A DNA stretch of 15,503 nucleotides from contig CAMURX010000017.1 of assembly GCA_947097615.1 (NCBI GenBank), positions 1-15,503 on the forward strand, in the 5' to 3' direction. Made by a program: the position numbers and the translations under genes. How positions within the stretch are numbered: position 1 is the stretch's first letter; every line of letters begins with the position of its first letter. The stretch is from an uncultured Neisseria sp. GTDB taxonomy: Bacteria > Pseudomonadota > Gammaproteobacteria > Burkholderiales > Neisseriaceae. The notes below the pieces were generated by a model, which had not been told where the DNA came from, did not search any database, and was given only the letters and a program-made list of their open reading frames with translations. This document shows, one piece after another, positions 1 through 5,767 of the stretch.

Positions 1-582
1 CGACGGAAGCGTCGTCGCCGTTTCCGCGCTCCTCTTCGCCGCCGTCGGCATCGCGGGCGACCCGGCAAAAGGTGGCGGATCGGCCAGCGCGAAGGCGTTG
101 CCGATGCCGTGCGTGAACGATACGCCCTCGGGCGGCACGATGTCCGCCGCGCGTCCGACCTGATAGGGGCTGAGGCGGCGGCGGTTTTCCGTGTCAAACC
201 ACGCGTAAAACACCTCGCCCATCCGCGCGTCCGCCGCCGCCAGCACGCCGCGCCCGCGCACCAGATAAGCCGCCGCGTCCAAACAGGGCACGCCCACCAG
301 CGGCAGGCCGAAGGGCGCGGCCAAGCCCTGCGCCACGCCCAGGCCGATACGCAGGCCGGTAAACGCCCCCGGCCCCTGCGCGTAGACAATGCACGACAAA
401 TCGGCGGCGGTTACGCCCGCTTGGGCAAACAGCCGCCCGATCTGCGGCAGAACCAGCGCCGACTGGCGGCTGCCCGCTTCTTCGTGATACGCAAACAGGC
501 GGCCGTGCGCGAAGAGGGCGAGGGAGAGGACGGAGGTGGAGGTGTCGATGGCGAGGACGGGGCGGGAAAAATCGGGCTGCAT
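1..582 (-). CDS. tsaB: tRNA threonylcarbamoyladenosine biosynthesis protein TsaB (C-terminus beyond window)
   Basis: TsaB is the inactive Kae1-like partner of TsaD. With TsaE they transfer the threonylcarbamoyl group to A37 of ANN-decoding tRNAs (t6A) in the cytoplasm. The 194 visible codons start MQPDFSRPVLAIDTSTSVLS, where the LAIDTST phosphate-1-like motif is typical. They continue with GPGAFTGLRIGLGVAQGLA at about residues 90-108 and AAADARMGEVFYAW at about 132-145, both TsaB signatures. The reading frame stays open to the left edge, so roughly the last 30-40 residues are missing. The start is the ATG at 582, matched by family alignment; there is no clear Shine-Dalgarno. It is divergent from rpiA. 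A perfect TATAAT lies about 30 bases upstream. Family identity is very likely; paralogue TsaD is excluded by the absence of its HxxxH metal site in the visible part. Confidence 0.93.
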   Translation of the reverse strand, partial: MQPDFSRPVLAIDTSTSVLSLALFAHGRLFAYHEEAGSRQSALVLPQIGRLFAQAGVTAADLSCIVYAQGPGAFTGLRIGLGVAQGLAAPFGLPLVGVPCLDAAAYLVRGRGVLAAADARMGEVFYAWFDTENRRRLSPYQVGRAADIVPPEGVSFTHGIGNAFALADPPPFAGSPAMPTAAKRSAETATTLPS

Positions 583-612
583 GGCGGCGGGGCGGGGTTG
601 GAAAAGGGGCGG

Positions 613-618
613 ATTATA
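613..618 (-). promoter_or_regulatory. Predicted -10 of the tsaB promoter
   Basis: Read on the minus strand this is a perfect TATAAT followed directly by CCGCCCC, 31 bases before the tsaB ATG. No good -35 hexamer is visible. The spacer region is occupied by an uptake sequence (626-637) instead. The maf promoter has the same arrangement. Confidence 0.6.
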
Positions 619-625
619 GCAGGAG

Positions 626-637
626 AGGCCGTCTGAA
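626..637 (+). repeat. DNA uptake sequence, single copy upstream of tsaB
   Basis: A perfect AGGCCGTCTGAA copy. On the tsaB strand its last base lies 7 bases before the -10 hexamer, so the repeat fills the spacer and approaches the -35 position. Confidence 0.9.
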
Positions 638-692
638 ATGCCCGGCGGGGCGCGCGGTTTGGGGTTGGACGGAAAACCATGCGGACAAGCAA

Positions 693-754
693 AGGCCGTC
701 TGAAAGCAAAGCCGCAACGAAGCCAAAAGCCGGTTCGGGGTTTTCAGACGGCCT
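693..754. repeat. Inverted pair of DNA uptake sequences between divergent genes
   Basis: AGGCCGTCTGAA at 693-704 faces TTCAGACGGCCT at 743-754 with a 38-base spacer, followed by TTTT. It looks like the terminators elsewhere in the window, but both flanking genes (tsaB and rpiA) point away from it. It therefore terminates neither. It may serve DNA uptake only, or be left from a lost gene. The rest of 583-883 holds the two promoters and no gene I can support. Confidence 0.8.
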
Positions 755-838
755 TTTGTCCCTTTGCGGTGGTTCAAACAGCCGCCGTTTTCCCGCCGCC
801 GCGGCCGCCCCGCGCTTCCGCCGCCCCCTGCCTTTCGG

Positions 839-844
839 TATCAT
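839..844 (+). promoter_or_regulatory. Predicted -10 of the rpiA promoter
   Basis: TATCAT followed by GCCGCCCG, 40 bases before the rpiA ATG. It was chosen because the same -10 plus GC-rich discriminator pattern precedes five other genes here. No recognisable -35. Confidence 0.4.
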
Positions 845-883
845 GCCGCCCGACAAACCAACCACGACAAAAAGGAGCAGAAC

Positions 884-1552
884 ATGGCAGCACAAGACGA
901 TCTGAAACGCATGGCGGGCGAAAAAGCCGTCGGCTTCGTGCCCGAAAACGAATACATCGGCATCGGCACGGGTTCCACCGTCAACCACTTCATCAAAGCC
1001 CTGGCCGAAAGCGGCAAAGCCGTCAAAGGTGCGGTCAGCAGCTCCAAAGCCACTTCCGATCTGCTGGCGCAGTATGAAATTCCCGAAGTGACTTTGAGCG
1101 ACGTGGTACGGCTGGCCGTTTACATCGACGGCGCCGACGAAGTGAACCACAGCCTGCAAATGATCAAAGGCGGCGGCGGCGCGCTCTTGCGCGAGAAAAT
1201 CGTCGCCAGCGCCTCGGAGCGCTTTGTCTGCATCGCCGACGAAAGCAAATACGTCGCCCGCCTCGGCCGCTTCCCGTTGCCCGTCGAAGTGATTCCCTCC
1301 GCCCGCTCGCTGGTGGCACGCAAGCTGCTTGCGCTGGGCGGCGAACCCGAATTGCGCGTCGGCTTCATCACCGACAGCGGCAACGAAATCCTCGATGTCT
1401 CCGGCCTCGATTTGTCGCGCCCGCTGACGATGGAAGAAGAAATCAACAAAATCACCGGCGTGGTGGAAAACGGCCTCTTCGCCCGCGACACCGCCGACGT
1501 GCTGCTGCTGGCGCGCGCAAGCGGCGTGGAAACCGTCACTATCGGCGGCTGA
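884..1552 (+). CDS. rpiA: Ribose-5-phosphate isomerase A
   Basis: RpiA interconverts ribose 5-phosphate and ribulose 5-phosphate in the non-oxidative pentose phosphate pathway. The 222-residue product has the usual family length (about 220). It shows the phosphate-binding loop [10 protein letters not shown] at 28-37, the catalytic DGADE with Asp82 and Asp85, the K-GGGG loop from Lys95, and LLREK with Glu104. These match Asp81, Asp84, Lys94 and Glu103 of the E. coli enzyme. I chose the ATG at 884 over the longer open frame because AAAGGAG lies at 871-877 with ideal spacing and the protein start fits the family. An uptake-sequence hairpin 20 bases after the stop should end the transcript before ribD. 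Confidence 0.97.
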   Translation: MAAQDDLKRMAGEKAVGFVPENEYIGIGTGSTVNHFIKALAESGKAVKGAVSSSKATSDLLAQYEIPEVTLSDVVRLAVYIDGADEVNHSLQMIKGGGGALLREKIVASASERFVCIADESKYVARLGRFPLPVEVIPSARSLVARKLLALGGEPELRVGFITDSGNEILDVSGLDLSRPLTMEEEINKITGVVENGLFARDTADVLLLARASGVETVTIGG

Positions 1553-1572
1553 GTCGGCGCACGCGCCGCACA

Positions 1573-1604
1573 AGGCCGTCTGAAACCCTGCTTTCAGACG
1601 GCCT
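1573..1604 (+). terminator. Uptake-sequence hairpin terminator after rpiA
   Basis: Perfect 12-base arms AGGCCGTCTGAA and TTCAGACGGCCT with an 8-base loop lie 20 bases after the rpiA stop. A weak T-rich stretch (CAACCGTTTT) follows. Paired uptake sequences commonly act as terminators in Neisseria. Confidence 0.75.
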
Positions 1605-1624
1605 CAACCGTTTTCCGTTCCGAA

Positions 1625-1636
1625 AGGCCGTCTGAA
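1625..1636 (+). repeat. DNA uptake sequence abutting the ribD start codon
   Basis: The perfect 12-mer ends at 1636 and the ribD ATG begins at 1637. No other Shine-Dalgarno candidate is present; the AGG at the repeat's own 5' end sits 9 bases before the ATG and could pair weakly with 16S rRNA. Confidence 0.9.
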
Positions 1637-2773
1637 ATGCCCTCCTCCCCAGAACCAATCTTCTCCGACACCGACCGCCGCCATATGCAGGCCGCCCTCG
1701 CCCTTGCCCGCGAAGGCCGTTTTTCCACCAGCCCCAACCCCCGCGTCGGCTGCGTTGTCGCACGCGGCGGACAAGTCGTCGGACAAGGCTTCCACGTTCG
1801 CGCGGGCGAGGCGCACGCCGAAGTGCACGCCCTGCGCCAGGCGGGGGAACTCGCACGCGGCGCAACGGCCTACGTCACCCTCGAACCCTGCTCCCACCAC
1901 GGCCGCACCCCGCCCTGCGCCGAAGCCCTCGTTGCGGCGGGCGTGTCGCGCGTCGTCGCCGCCATGTCCGACCCCAACCCGCAGGTGGCCGGGCGCGGCC
2001 TTGCCCTCTTGGCGGCGGCGGGCATCCGCACCGAATGCGGCCTGTTCGAAGCCGAAGCCCGCGAACTCAACCGCGGCTTTCTCTCGCGCATCGAACGCGG
2101 CCGCCCCTTCATCTGCCTCAAATGCGCCGCCTCGCTCGACGGCAAAACCGCCCTTTCAGACGGCCGCAGCCAATGGATTACCAACGCCGCCGCCCGCGCC
2201 GACGTGCAGATACTGCGCGCCGAAAGCTGCGCCGTGCTCACCGGCATCGGCACCGTGCTTGCCGACGACCCGCTGCTCACCGTCCGCGCCTTTCCCACCG
2301 TGCGCCCGCCCGAGCGCGTTGTCCTCGACAGCCGCCTGCGTCTGCCGCAGACCGCCAAACTGCTCGCCGACGCCTCCGCCCCCGTTATCATCCTCACCGG
2401 CGAAACCGACCCCAGCAAACGCGCCGCCTTCGCCCGTTTCCCGCACGTTTCCCTGTGCACCGTGCCGCTGCTTTCAGACGGCCTCCTCGACCTGGGCGCC
2501 GCCCTTGCCGCACTGGCGGAACAAGGCATAGGCGAAGTGCTGGCCGAAGCGGGCGCGACGCTGGCGGGCGCGCTGCTGCGGGCGGATTTGGTGGACGAAA
2601 TCGTCCTCTACCAAGCGCCGAAAATCCTCGGCACGGCGGCACGCGGCCTGTTCGAGCTGCCCGAAAACCCCGCCGCCCTCGCCGCCCAAGCACATTGGCA
2701 GACCGTGTCTGCCGACATTCTCGACGGCGATGTGAAATGGGTGCTGCGGCGGACAGAGGCCGTCCCCGCCTGA
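1637..2773 (+). CDS. ribD: Bifunctional riboflavin biosynthesis deaminase/reductase RibD
   Basis: RibD carries out the second and third steps of riboflavin synthesis: deamination of diaminohydroxyphosphoribosylaminopyrimidine, then NADPH-dependent reduction of the ribose side chain. The 378 residues split into an N-terminal zinc deaminase (about 10-150) and a C-terminal DHFR-like reductase (about 157-375). The zinc motif HAEVHAL gives His60 and catalytic Glu62; PCSHHGRTPPC gives Cys85 and Cys94. KCAASLDGKTA and SQWITN open the reductase. Length fits the family (about 370). The start directly follows an uptake sequence; ATG 1685 would cut into the first helix. Two uptake sequences lie inside the gene, encoding LSDGR (about 173) and LSDGL. 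The last codons read EAVPA, as if a terminal uptake sequence had been altered. Confidence 0.96.
   Translation: MPSSPEPIFSDTDRRHMQAALALAREGRFSTSPNPRVGCVVARGGQVVGQGFHVRAGEAHAEVHALRQAGELARGATAYVTLEPCSHHGRTPPCAEALVAAGVSRVVAAMSDPNPQVAGRGLALLAAAGIRTECGLFEAEARELNRGFLSRIERGRPFICLKCAASLDGKTALSDGRSQWITNAAARADVQILRAESCAVLTGIGTVLADDPLLTVRAFPTVRPPERVVLDSRLRLPQTAKLLADASAPVIILTGETDPSKRAAFARFPHVSLCTVPLLSDGLLDLGAALAALAEQGIGEVLAEAGATLAGALLRADLVDEIVLYQAPKILGTAARGLFELPENPAALAAQAHWQTVSADILDGDVKWVLRRTEAVPA
2155..2164 (-). repeat. DNA uptake core inside ribD, conserved motif region
   Basis: The 10-base core GCCGTCTGAA on the minus strand, reading Leu-Ser-Asp-Gly-Arg in RibD just before SQWIT. The twelfth-mer ends are not perfect (CG instead of AG). 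Confidence 0.8.
2473..2484 (-). repeat. DNA uptake sequence inside ribD reductase domain
   Basis: A perfect copy on the minus strand, encoding Leu-Ser-Asp-Gly-Leu near residue 280 of RibD, in a variable surface region of the reductase domain. Confidence 0.88.
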
Positions 2774-2848
2774 AACGCGCGGGGATGACGTTTCTGAACG
2801 CACTTTCAGACGGTCTGATGGAAAACATAACGTGAAGCGGAAAGAAAA

Positions 2849-3079
2849 ATGGATTTTTGGCACGGCTTTTGGCTGATTACGGGCATACATCTTCTGGCGG
2901 CCGTGTCGCCCGGCCCGGATTTCGTGCTGGTGTCGCAGCAGACGCTGGCACACGGGCGCGGCACGGGGCTGCTGTCCGTGCCGCGCGTCAACAGCGGTTT
3001 CCGCAGGGCGGGGCATTGGATAGACCGCGTTCTCGGCACGGCGATGGCGGTGCTCGGCGTGAAAGTGATGACGGGCTGA
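2849..3079 (+). pseudogene. LysE/RhtB-family exporter remnant with large internal in-frame deletion
   Basis: LysE/RhtB proteins are inner-membrane amino-acid or metabolite exporters of about 205 residues with five or six membrane segments. Only 76 residues remain. The first 44 are a clear family N-terminus, MDFWHGFWLITGIHLLAAVS followed by PGPDFVLVSQQTLAHGR. The last 30 or so, GFRRAGHWIDRVLGTAMAVL then GVKVMTG, are the family C-terminal segment. About 130 central residues, including the central membrane helices, are absent although the frame is kept. A plausible start (GGAAAG, then ATG 2849) survives. The stop overlaps an uptake sequence (3079-3090). It follows ribD by 75 bases on the same strand. 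Transport activity is very unlikely. Substrate cannot be inferred. Confidence 0.85.
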
Positions 3080-3142
3080 GGCCGTCTGAAATGTGCGGGG
3101 AACATTTCAACGGATAAGCCTGCCGTGCGGCAGAATGTCCAA

Positions 3143-3184
3143 AGGCCGTCTGAAAAACCATATTCCAAGGTTTTCAGACGGCCT
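3143..3184. terminator. Uptake-sequence hairpin downstream of the exporter remnant
   Basis: AGGCCGTCTGAA (3143-3154) and TTCAGACGGCCT (3173-3184) extend to a 16-bp stem (AAAACC pairs with GGTTTT) with a short loop. No clear T-run follows (CAATC). It probably ended the original exporter transcript. A single uptake sequence at 3079-3090 and a small CTGCCG/CGGCAG hairpin (3120-3133) precede it. Confidence 0.7.
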
Positions 3185-3203
3185 CAATCAGCGGAGACAG
3201 CCT

Positions 3204-3304
3204 GTGAACAAACGCAAAACGGAAAAACGCCAAGCCCGCGCCGCGCGGCGGCGCTGCTGCTGATGCCGTGGCTGAAATGCCTGCTGCGCCATGCTTCGTT
3301 TTGA
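3204..3304 (+). pseudogene. Possible broken small ORF
   Basis: A GTG at 3204, preceded by CGGAG at good spacing, opens 19 codons rich in Lys and Arg (VNKRKTEKRQARAARRR...) ending in TGA at 3261. In another frame the same DNA continues as AALLLMPWLKCLLRHASF, ending in TGA at 3302, which looks like a short hydrophobic tail. A one-base slip in the GCG/CTG repeats near 3248-3260 would join a basic start to a hydrophobic end. I do not recognise a family. This may equally be non-coding; comparison with the region upstream of pgk in relatives would decide. Confidence 0.2.
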
Positions 3305-3319
3305 ACGGCGAAAATAAAA

Positions 3320-3355
3320 AGGCCGTCTGAAACCCGTTCAGACAGCCTTTTCTTT
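3320..3355 (+). terminator. Imperfect uptake-sequence hairpin terminator before pgk
   Basis: AGGCCGTCTGAA (3320-3331) faces TTCAGACAGCCT (3337-3348), which has one base changed so one stem position is mismatched. The loop is short and TTTTCTTT follows. It is oriented to stop rightward transcription just before the pgk promoter. Apart from the doubtful small ORF and these hairpins, I see nothing in 3080-3421 except the pgk promoter. Confidence 0.65.
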
Positions 3356-3381
3356 ACCGAACCTTTACATTGTCGGATAAT
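3353..3381 (+). promoter_or_regulatory. Predicted pgk promoter
   Basis: TTTACC (3353-3358), a 17-base spacer, and GATAAT (3376-3381) give a reasonable sigma-70 promoter about 40 bases before the pgk ATG. Here the discriminator is GCACAT, not the GC-rich form seen at the other promoters in this window. Confidence 0.5.
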
Positions 3382-3421
3382 GCACATTTTGCTCCATCCG
3401 ACTACACACAAGGAATCCCTC

Positions 3422-4600
3422 ATGGCATTTTTGAAACTCACCGACCAAAACGTCTCCGGCAAAACCGTACTCATCCGCGCCGACATGAATGTGCCGTTTA
3501 AAGACGGCAAAATCAGCGACGACACGCGCATCCGCGCCTCGCTCGCGTCCATCCGATACTGCCTCGACAACGGCGCGGCGGTTATCGTGATGACCCACCT
3601 CGGCCGCCCCACCGAAGGCGAGTTCCACCCCGAAGACGACGTCGCCCCCGTGGCCGCGCACTTGGGCGCGCTGTTGGGCAAAGAAATCAAAGTGTTCAAC
3701 GACTGGCGCGAAAACAAACCCGTTTTACAGGCGGGCGAAGTGGCGATGCTGCAAAACGTGCGCGTCAACAAAGGCGAAAAGAAAAACGATGCCGAACTCG
3801 GCCAAGCCTACGCCGCCTTGTGCGACGTGTTTGTCAACGACGCATTCGGCACGGCACACCGCGCCCAAGCCTCCACCGAAGCCGTCGCCGCCGCCGCGCC
3901 GCTCGCCTGCGCGGGCGTGCTGATGGCGGGCGAACTCGACGCGCTGGGCAAAGCGCTGAAAAACCCCGCCCGCCCGATGGCCGCCGTGGTTGCCGGCAGC
4001 AAAGTGTCCACCAAGCTCACCATCCTCGAATCGCTGGCCGACAAGGTGGATCTGCTGATTGTCGGCGGCGGCATCGCCAACACCTTCCTGCTCGCCTCGG
4101 GCAAACCCATCGGCAAATCGCTGGCCGAACACGATTTGGTGGAAGAATCGAAAAAAATCATGGCCAAAATGGCGGCCAAAGGCGGCAGCGTGCCCCTGCC
4201 GGTTGATGTGGTAGTCGCCAAAGAATTTGCCGCCGACGCCGAAGCGACCGTCAAAAATATCGACGATGTGGCGGCCGACGACATGATTCTCGACATCGGC
4301 CCCCAATCCGCCGCCGCGCTCGCCGCGCAGCTTAAACAGGCGGGCACCATCGTGTGGAACGGGCCGGTGGGCGTGTTTGAGTTTGACCAATTTGCAGGCG
4401 GCACCAAAGCACTGGCCGATGCCGTTGCCCAAAGCAGCGGCTTCTCCATCGCCGGCGGCGGCGACACACTGGCGGCCATCGCCAAATTCGGCGTAACCGA
4501 GCGCATCGGCTACATCTCCACCGGCGGCGGCGCGTTTTTGGAATTTTTGGAAGGTAAAGAGCTGCCCGCCGTGGCCGCGTTGGAAAAACGCGGCGCGTAA
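3422..4600 (+). CDS. pgk: Phosphoglycerate kinase
   Basis: Pgk reversibly moves the acyl phosphate of 1,3-bisphosphoglycerate to ADP in glycolysis and gluconeogenesis, as a cytoplasmic monomer. The product is 392 residues, the normal bacterial length. The N-domain shows [13 protein letters not shown] with its substrate contacts, [25 protein letters not shown] and [15 protein letters not shown]. The middle has [20 protein letters not shown] and VGGGIANTF. The nucleotide-binding C-domain has [10 protein letters not shown] and the glycine-rich [11 protein letters not shown] and [17 protein letters not shown]. The ATG at 3422 fits the family start MAFLKLT and has AAGGAA at 3410-3415; an upstream in-frame ATG at 3380 lies in the promoter. 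It appears monocistronic, converging on maf. Confidence 0.98.
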   Translation: MAFLKLTDQNVSGKTVLIRADMNVPFKDGKISDDTRIRASLASIRYCLDNGAAVIVMTHLGRPTEGEFHPEDDVAPVAAHLGALLGKEIKVFNDWRENKPVLQAGEVAMLQNVRVNKGEKKNDAELGQAYAALCDVFVNDAFGTAHRAQASTEAVAAAAPLACAGVLMAGELDALGKALKNPARPMAAVVAGSKVSTKLTILESLADKVDLLIVGGGIANTFLLASGKPIGKSLAEHDLVEESKKIMAKMAAKGGSVPLPVDVVVAKEFAADAEATVKNIDDVAADDMILDIGPQSAAALAAQLKQAGTIVWNGPVGVFEFDQFAGGTKALADAVAQSSGFSIAGGGDTLAAIAKFGVTERIGYISTGGGAFLEFLEGKELPAVAALEKRGA

Positions 4601-4609
4601 GGCCTGCAA

Positions 4610-4651
4610 CGTTTTCAGACGGCCTTTGTACAAACAGGCCGTCTGAAAACG
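4610..4651. repeat. Long palindrome built from outward-facing uptake sequences
   Basis: TTCAGACGGCCT (4614-4625) followed by AGGCCGTCTGAA (4636-4647), the reverse of the usual order. The arms extend outward with CGTT/AACG to about 16 bp. The loop itself contains the self-complementary TTTGTACAAA. It begins 10 bases after the pgk stop and is not followed by a T-run, so termination is uncertain. Confidence 0.8.
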
Positions 4652-4687
4652 GGAGAAACGCCGTTTTGCCGTTGGCGCGGCAGACAT

Positions 4688-4736
4688 GAAAAGGCCGTCT
4701 GAAAATCCGATTTCGGGTTTTCAGACGGCCTTTTTA
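4688..4736 (+). terminator. Uptake-sequence hairpin terminator between pgk and maf
   Basis: AGGCCGTCTGAA (4692-4703) and TTCAGACGGCCT (4720-4731), extended by AAAA/TTTT on both ends, with a T-run at 4731-4735. With A-runs on the left and T-runs on the right it could work in both directions between the convergent genes pgk and maf. Confidence 0.85.
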
Positions 4737-4747
4737 TCGTGCGTAAG

Positions 4748-4768
4748 GTGTGTTGCGCAGCAACGCAC
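4748..4768. repeat. Compact REP-like hairpin
   Basis: GTGTGTTGC, loop GCA, then GCAACGCAC: nine pairs with one G-U wobble. The context GTAAGGTGTGTTGC resembles the palindromic GTAGGGTGCGTT...AACGCACC repeats found scattered in many bacterial genomes. It stands between two uptake-sequence terminators. A second inverted repeat, CGCACGC (4764-4770) with GCGTGCG (4792-4798), overlaps it. Confidence 0.45.
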
Positions 4769-4807
4769 GCGGTTTGGTGTTTTTCGCGAAAGCGTGCGGA
4801 CAAAAGA

Positions 4808-4851
4808 GCCGTCTGAAAGCCTGTTTTCGCGGTTTCAGACGGCCTTTTTTT
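4808..4851 (+). terminator. Second uptake-sequence hairpin terminator between pgk and maf
   Basis: Core GCCGTCTGAA (4808-4817, preceded by GA rather than AG) pairs with TTCAGACGGC within 4834-4845, followed by seven T's (4845-4851). Polarity fits rightward transcription. Positions 4852-4921 contain nothing I can assign. Confidence 0.75.
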
Positions 4852-4921
4852 GACACGGAGGCGCAGGAGCGGGACGGGAGGCGGCCTTCACGGCATCAAA
4901 CGCCGGCGCCCGAACCGTGTT

Positions 4922-5542
4922 TCAGGCGGCCTCTGTCCGCGCAAACGGCGGCACGGGGCAGCCGGCCTGGCGCAGCAGGGCGCAGGTTTCGTAAACGGGC
5001 AGACCCATCACGCCGCTGTGGCTGCCGTTGAGGCTGCGCACGAAAACGCCGCCTATGCCCTGTATGCCGTAGGCCCCAGCCTTGTCGAGCGGTTCGCCGC
5101 TTGCGACATAGGCGTCGATTTGCGCGTCGTCGATTTCGGCGAAGACAACGGTGCTGGTGTGGAGGATGCTGCGGCTGAGGCCGTCTGAAAACAGGCAAAC
5201 GGCGGTGAGGACTTGGTGTTCGTTGCCGGAGAGGGCGGCGAGCATGGTGCGGGCGTGGTCGGGCGATTCGGGTTTGCCGAGGATTTCGCCATTGAGGACG
5301 ACGGCGGTGTCGGCGCTGAGCACGGGGGCGGCGGGCGGTGTCTTGCCCGCGTTTTGCCGTGCGGAAAGGGCGGCGGCGTTTTTTTCGCAGGCCATGCGGA
5401 CGACGTAGGCGGCAGGGTCTTCGTGCGGACGGGGCGTTTCGTCGATGGCGGCGGCAATGCATTCGACGCGAAAGCCGAGGTTTTCGAGAATCTCGCGGCG
5501 GCGCGGGCTGGCGGAAGCGAGATAAATGAGGGGTGCGGTCAT
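4922..5542 (-). CDS. maf: Maf family nucleoside triphosphate pyrophosphatase (dTTP/UTP type)
   Basis: Maf/HAM1-like pyrophosphatases hydrolyse non-canonical or excess nucleoside triphosphates to monophosphates in the cytoplasm; overexpression of Maf blocks septation in Bacillus. The 206 residues show the family start LASASPRRREIL at 8-19, SADTAVV with catalytic-type Asp78, GKP at 89-91, and QVLTAV. EPLDKAGAYGIQG at 150-162 and SGVMGLP at 176-182 point to the YhdE-like dTTP/UTP subgroup rather than the YceF m7GTP subgroup. Start ATG 5542 has AGGAAA upstream. An uptake sequence (5178-5189) is translated as FSDGLS at about 119. The stop codon sits in a variant uptake sequence, TTCAGGCGGCCT (4921-4932). 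It is divergent from tamA and convergent with pgk. Confidence 0.95.
   Translation of the reverse strand: MTAPLIYLASASPRRREILENLGFRVECIAAAIDETPRPHEDPAAYVVRMACEKNAAALSARQNAGKTPPAAPVLSADTAVVLNGEILGKPESPDHARTMLAALSGNEHQVLTAVCLFSDGLSRSILHTSTVVFAEIDDAQIDAYVASGEPLDKAGAYGIQGIGGVFVRSLNGSHSGVMGLPVYETCALLRQAGCPVPPFARTEAA
5178..5189 (+). repeat. DNA uptake sequence inside maf
   Basis: A perfect copy, read on the maf strand as Phe-Ser-Asp-Gly-Leu-Ser, between the QVLTAV strand and the following strand, where a loop is expected. Confidence 0.88.
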
Positions 5543-5577
5543 GTCGGGTTTTTCCTGTTTGCGCGGGGAAGGGCGGC

Positions 5578-5583
5578 ATTATA
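5578..5583 (-). promoter_or_regulatory. Predicted -10 of the maf promoter
   Basis: A perfect TATAAT on the minus strand followed by GCCGCCC, about 35 bases before the maf ATG. As at tsaB, an uptake sequence (5591-5602) ends 7 bases before it and no normal -35 is visible. Confidence 0.6.
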
Positions 5584-5586
5584 TCG

Positions 5587-5655
5587 GCAGAGGCCGTCTG
5601 AAAGCGCCGCGCCCTGTTCAAACGCTGTCGGAACGGTGTTTCAGACGGCCTCTGC
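5587..5655. repeat. Inverted uptake-sequence pair between divergent maf and tamA
   Basis: Two perfect 17-base arms (5587-5603 and 5639-5655), each containing a full uptake sequence extended by GC and A bases, with a 35-base spacer. Both neighbouring genes read away, so it is not a terminator for either. The left arm overlaps the maf promoter spacer. Confidence 0.85.
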
Positions 5656-5719
5656 GCCGTTGCGGCGGCACGCTCTTCCGCCCGTCGGCGGCCGCGTGTC
5701 TGGCAAAATGAAACGGTGT

Positions 5720-5725
5720 TACAAT
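5720..5725 (+). promoter_or_regulatory. Predicted -10 of the tamA-tamB promoter
   Basis: TACAAT followed by CCGCGC, 42 bases before the chosen tamA ATG, preceded by GTGT (a partial extended -10). The best -35 at 17-base spacing, TGTCTG, is poor. Confidence 0.5.
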
Positions 5726-5767
5726 CCGCGCTCTTTTGCCAACCCGTACCGTCTGCCGTTTCCCGCC

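Noticed and set aside
764..883. Upstream start for rpiA at 764
   Set aside because: No family similarity in the added 40 residues, and a strong Shine-Dalgarno precedes ATG 884.
614..1573. Long minus-strand open frames opposite rpiA, ribD, pgk, tamA and tamB (up to about 500 codons)
   Set aside because: They overlap well-identified genes, have skewed repetitive composition, and match no family; GC-rich codon use leaves the antisense frames open.
5213..5767. N-terminal extension of the tamA frame leftward across maf
   Set aside because: The extension is antisense to maf and crosses its promoter; the signal peptide at 5768 marks the true start.
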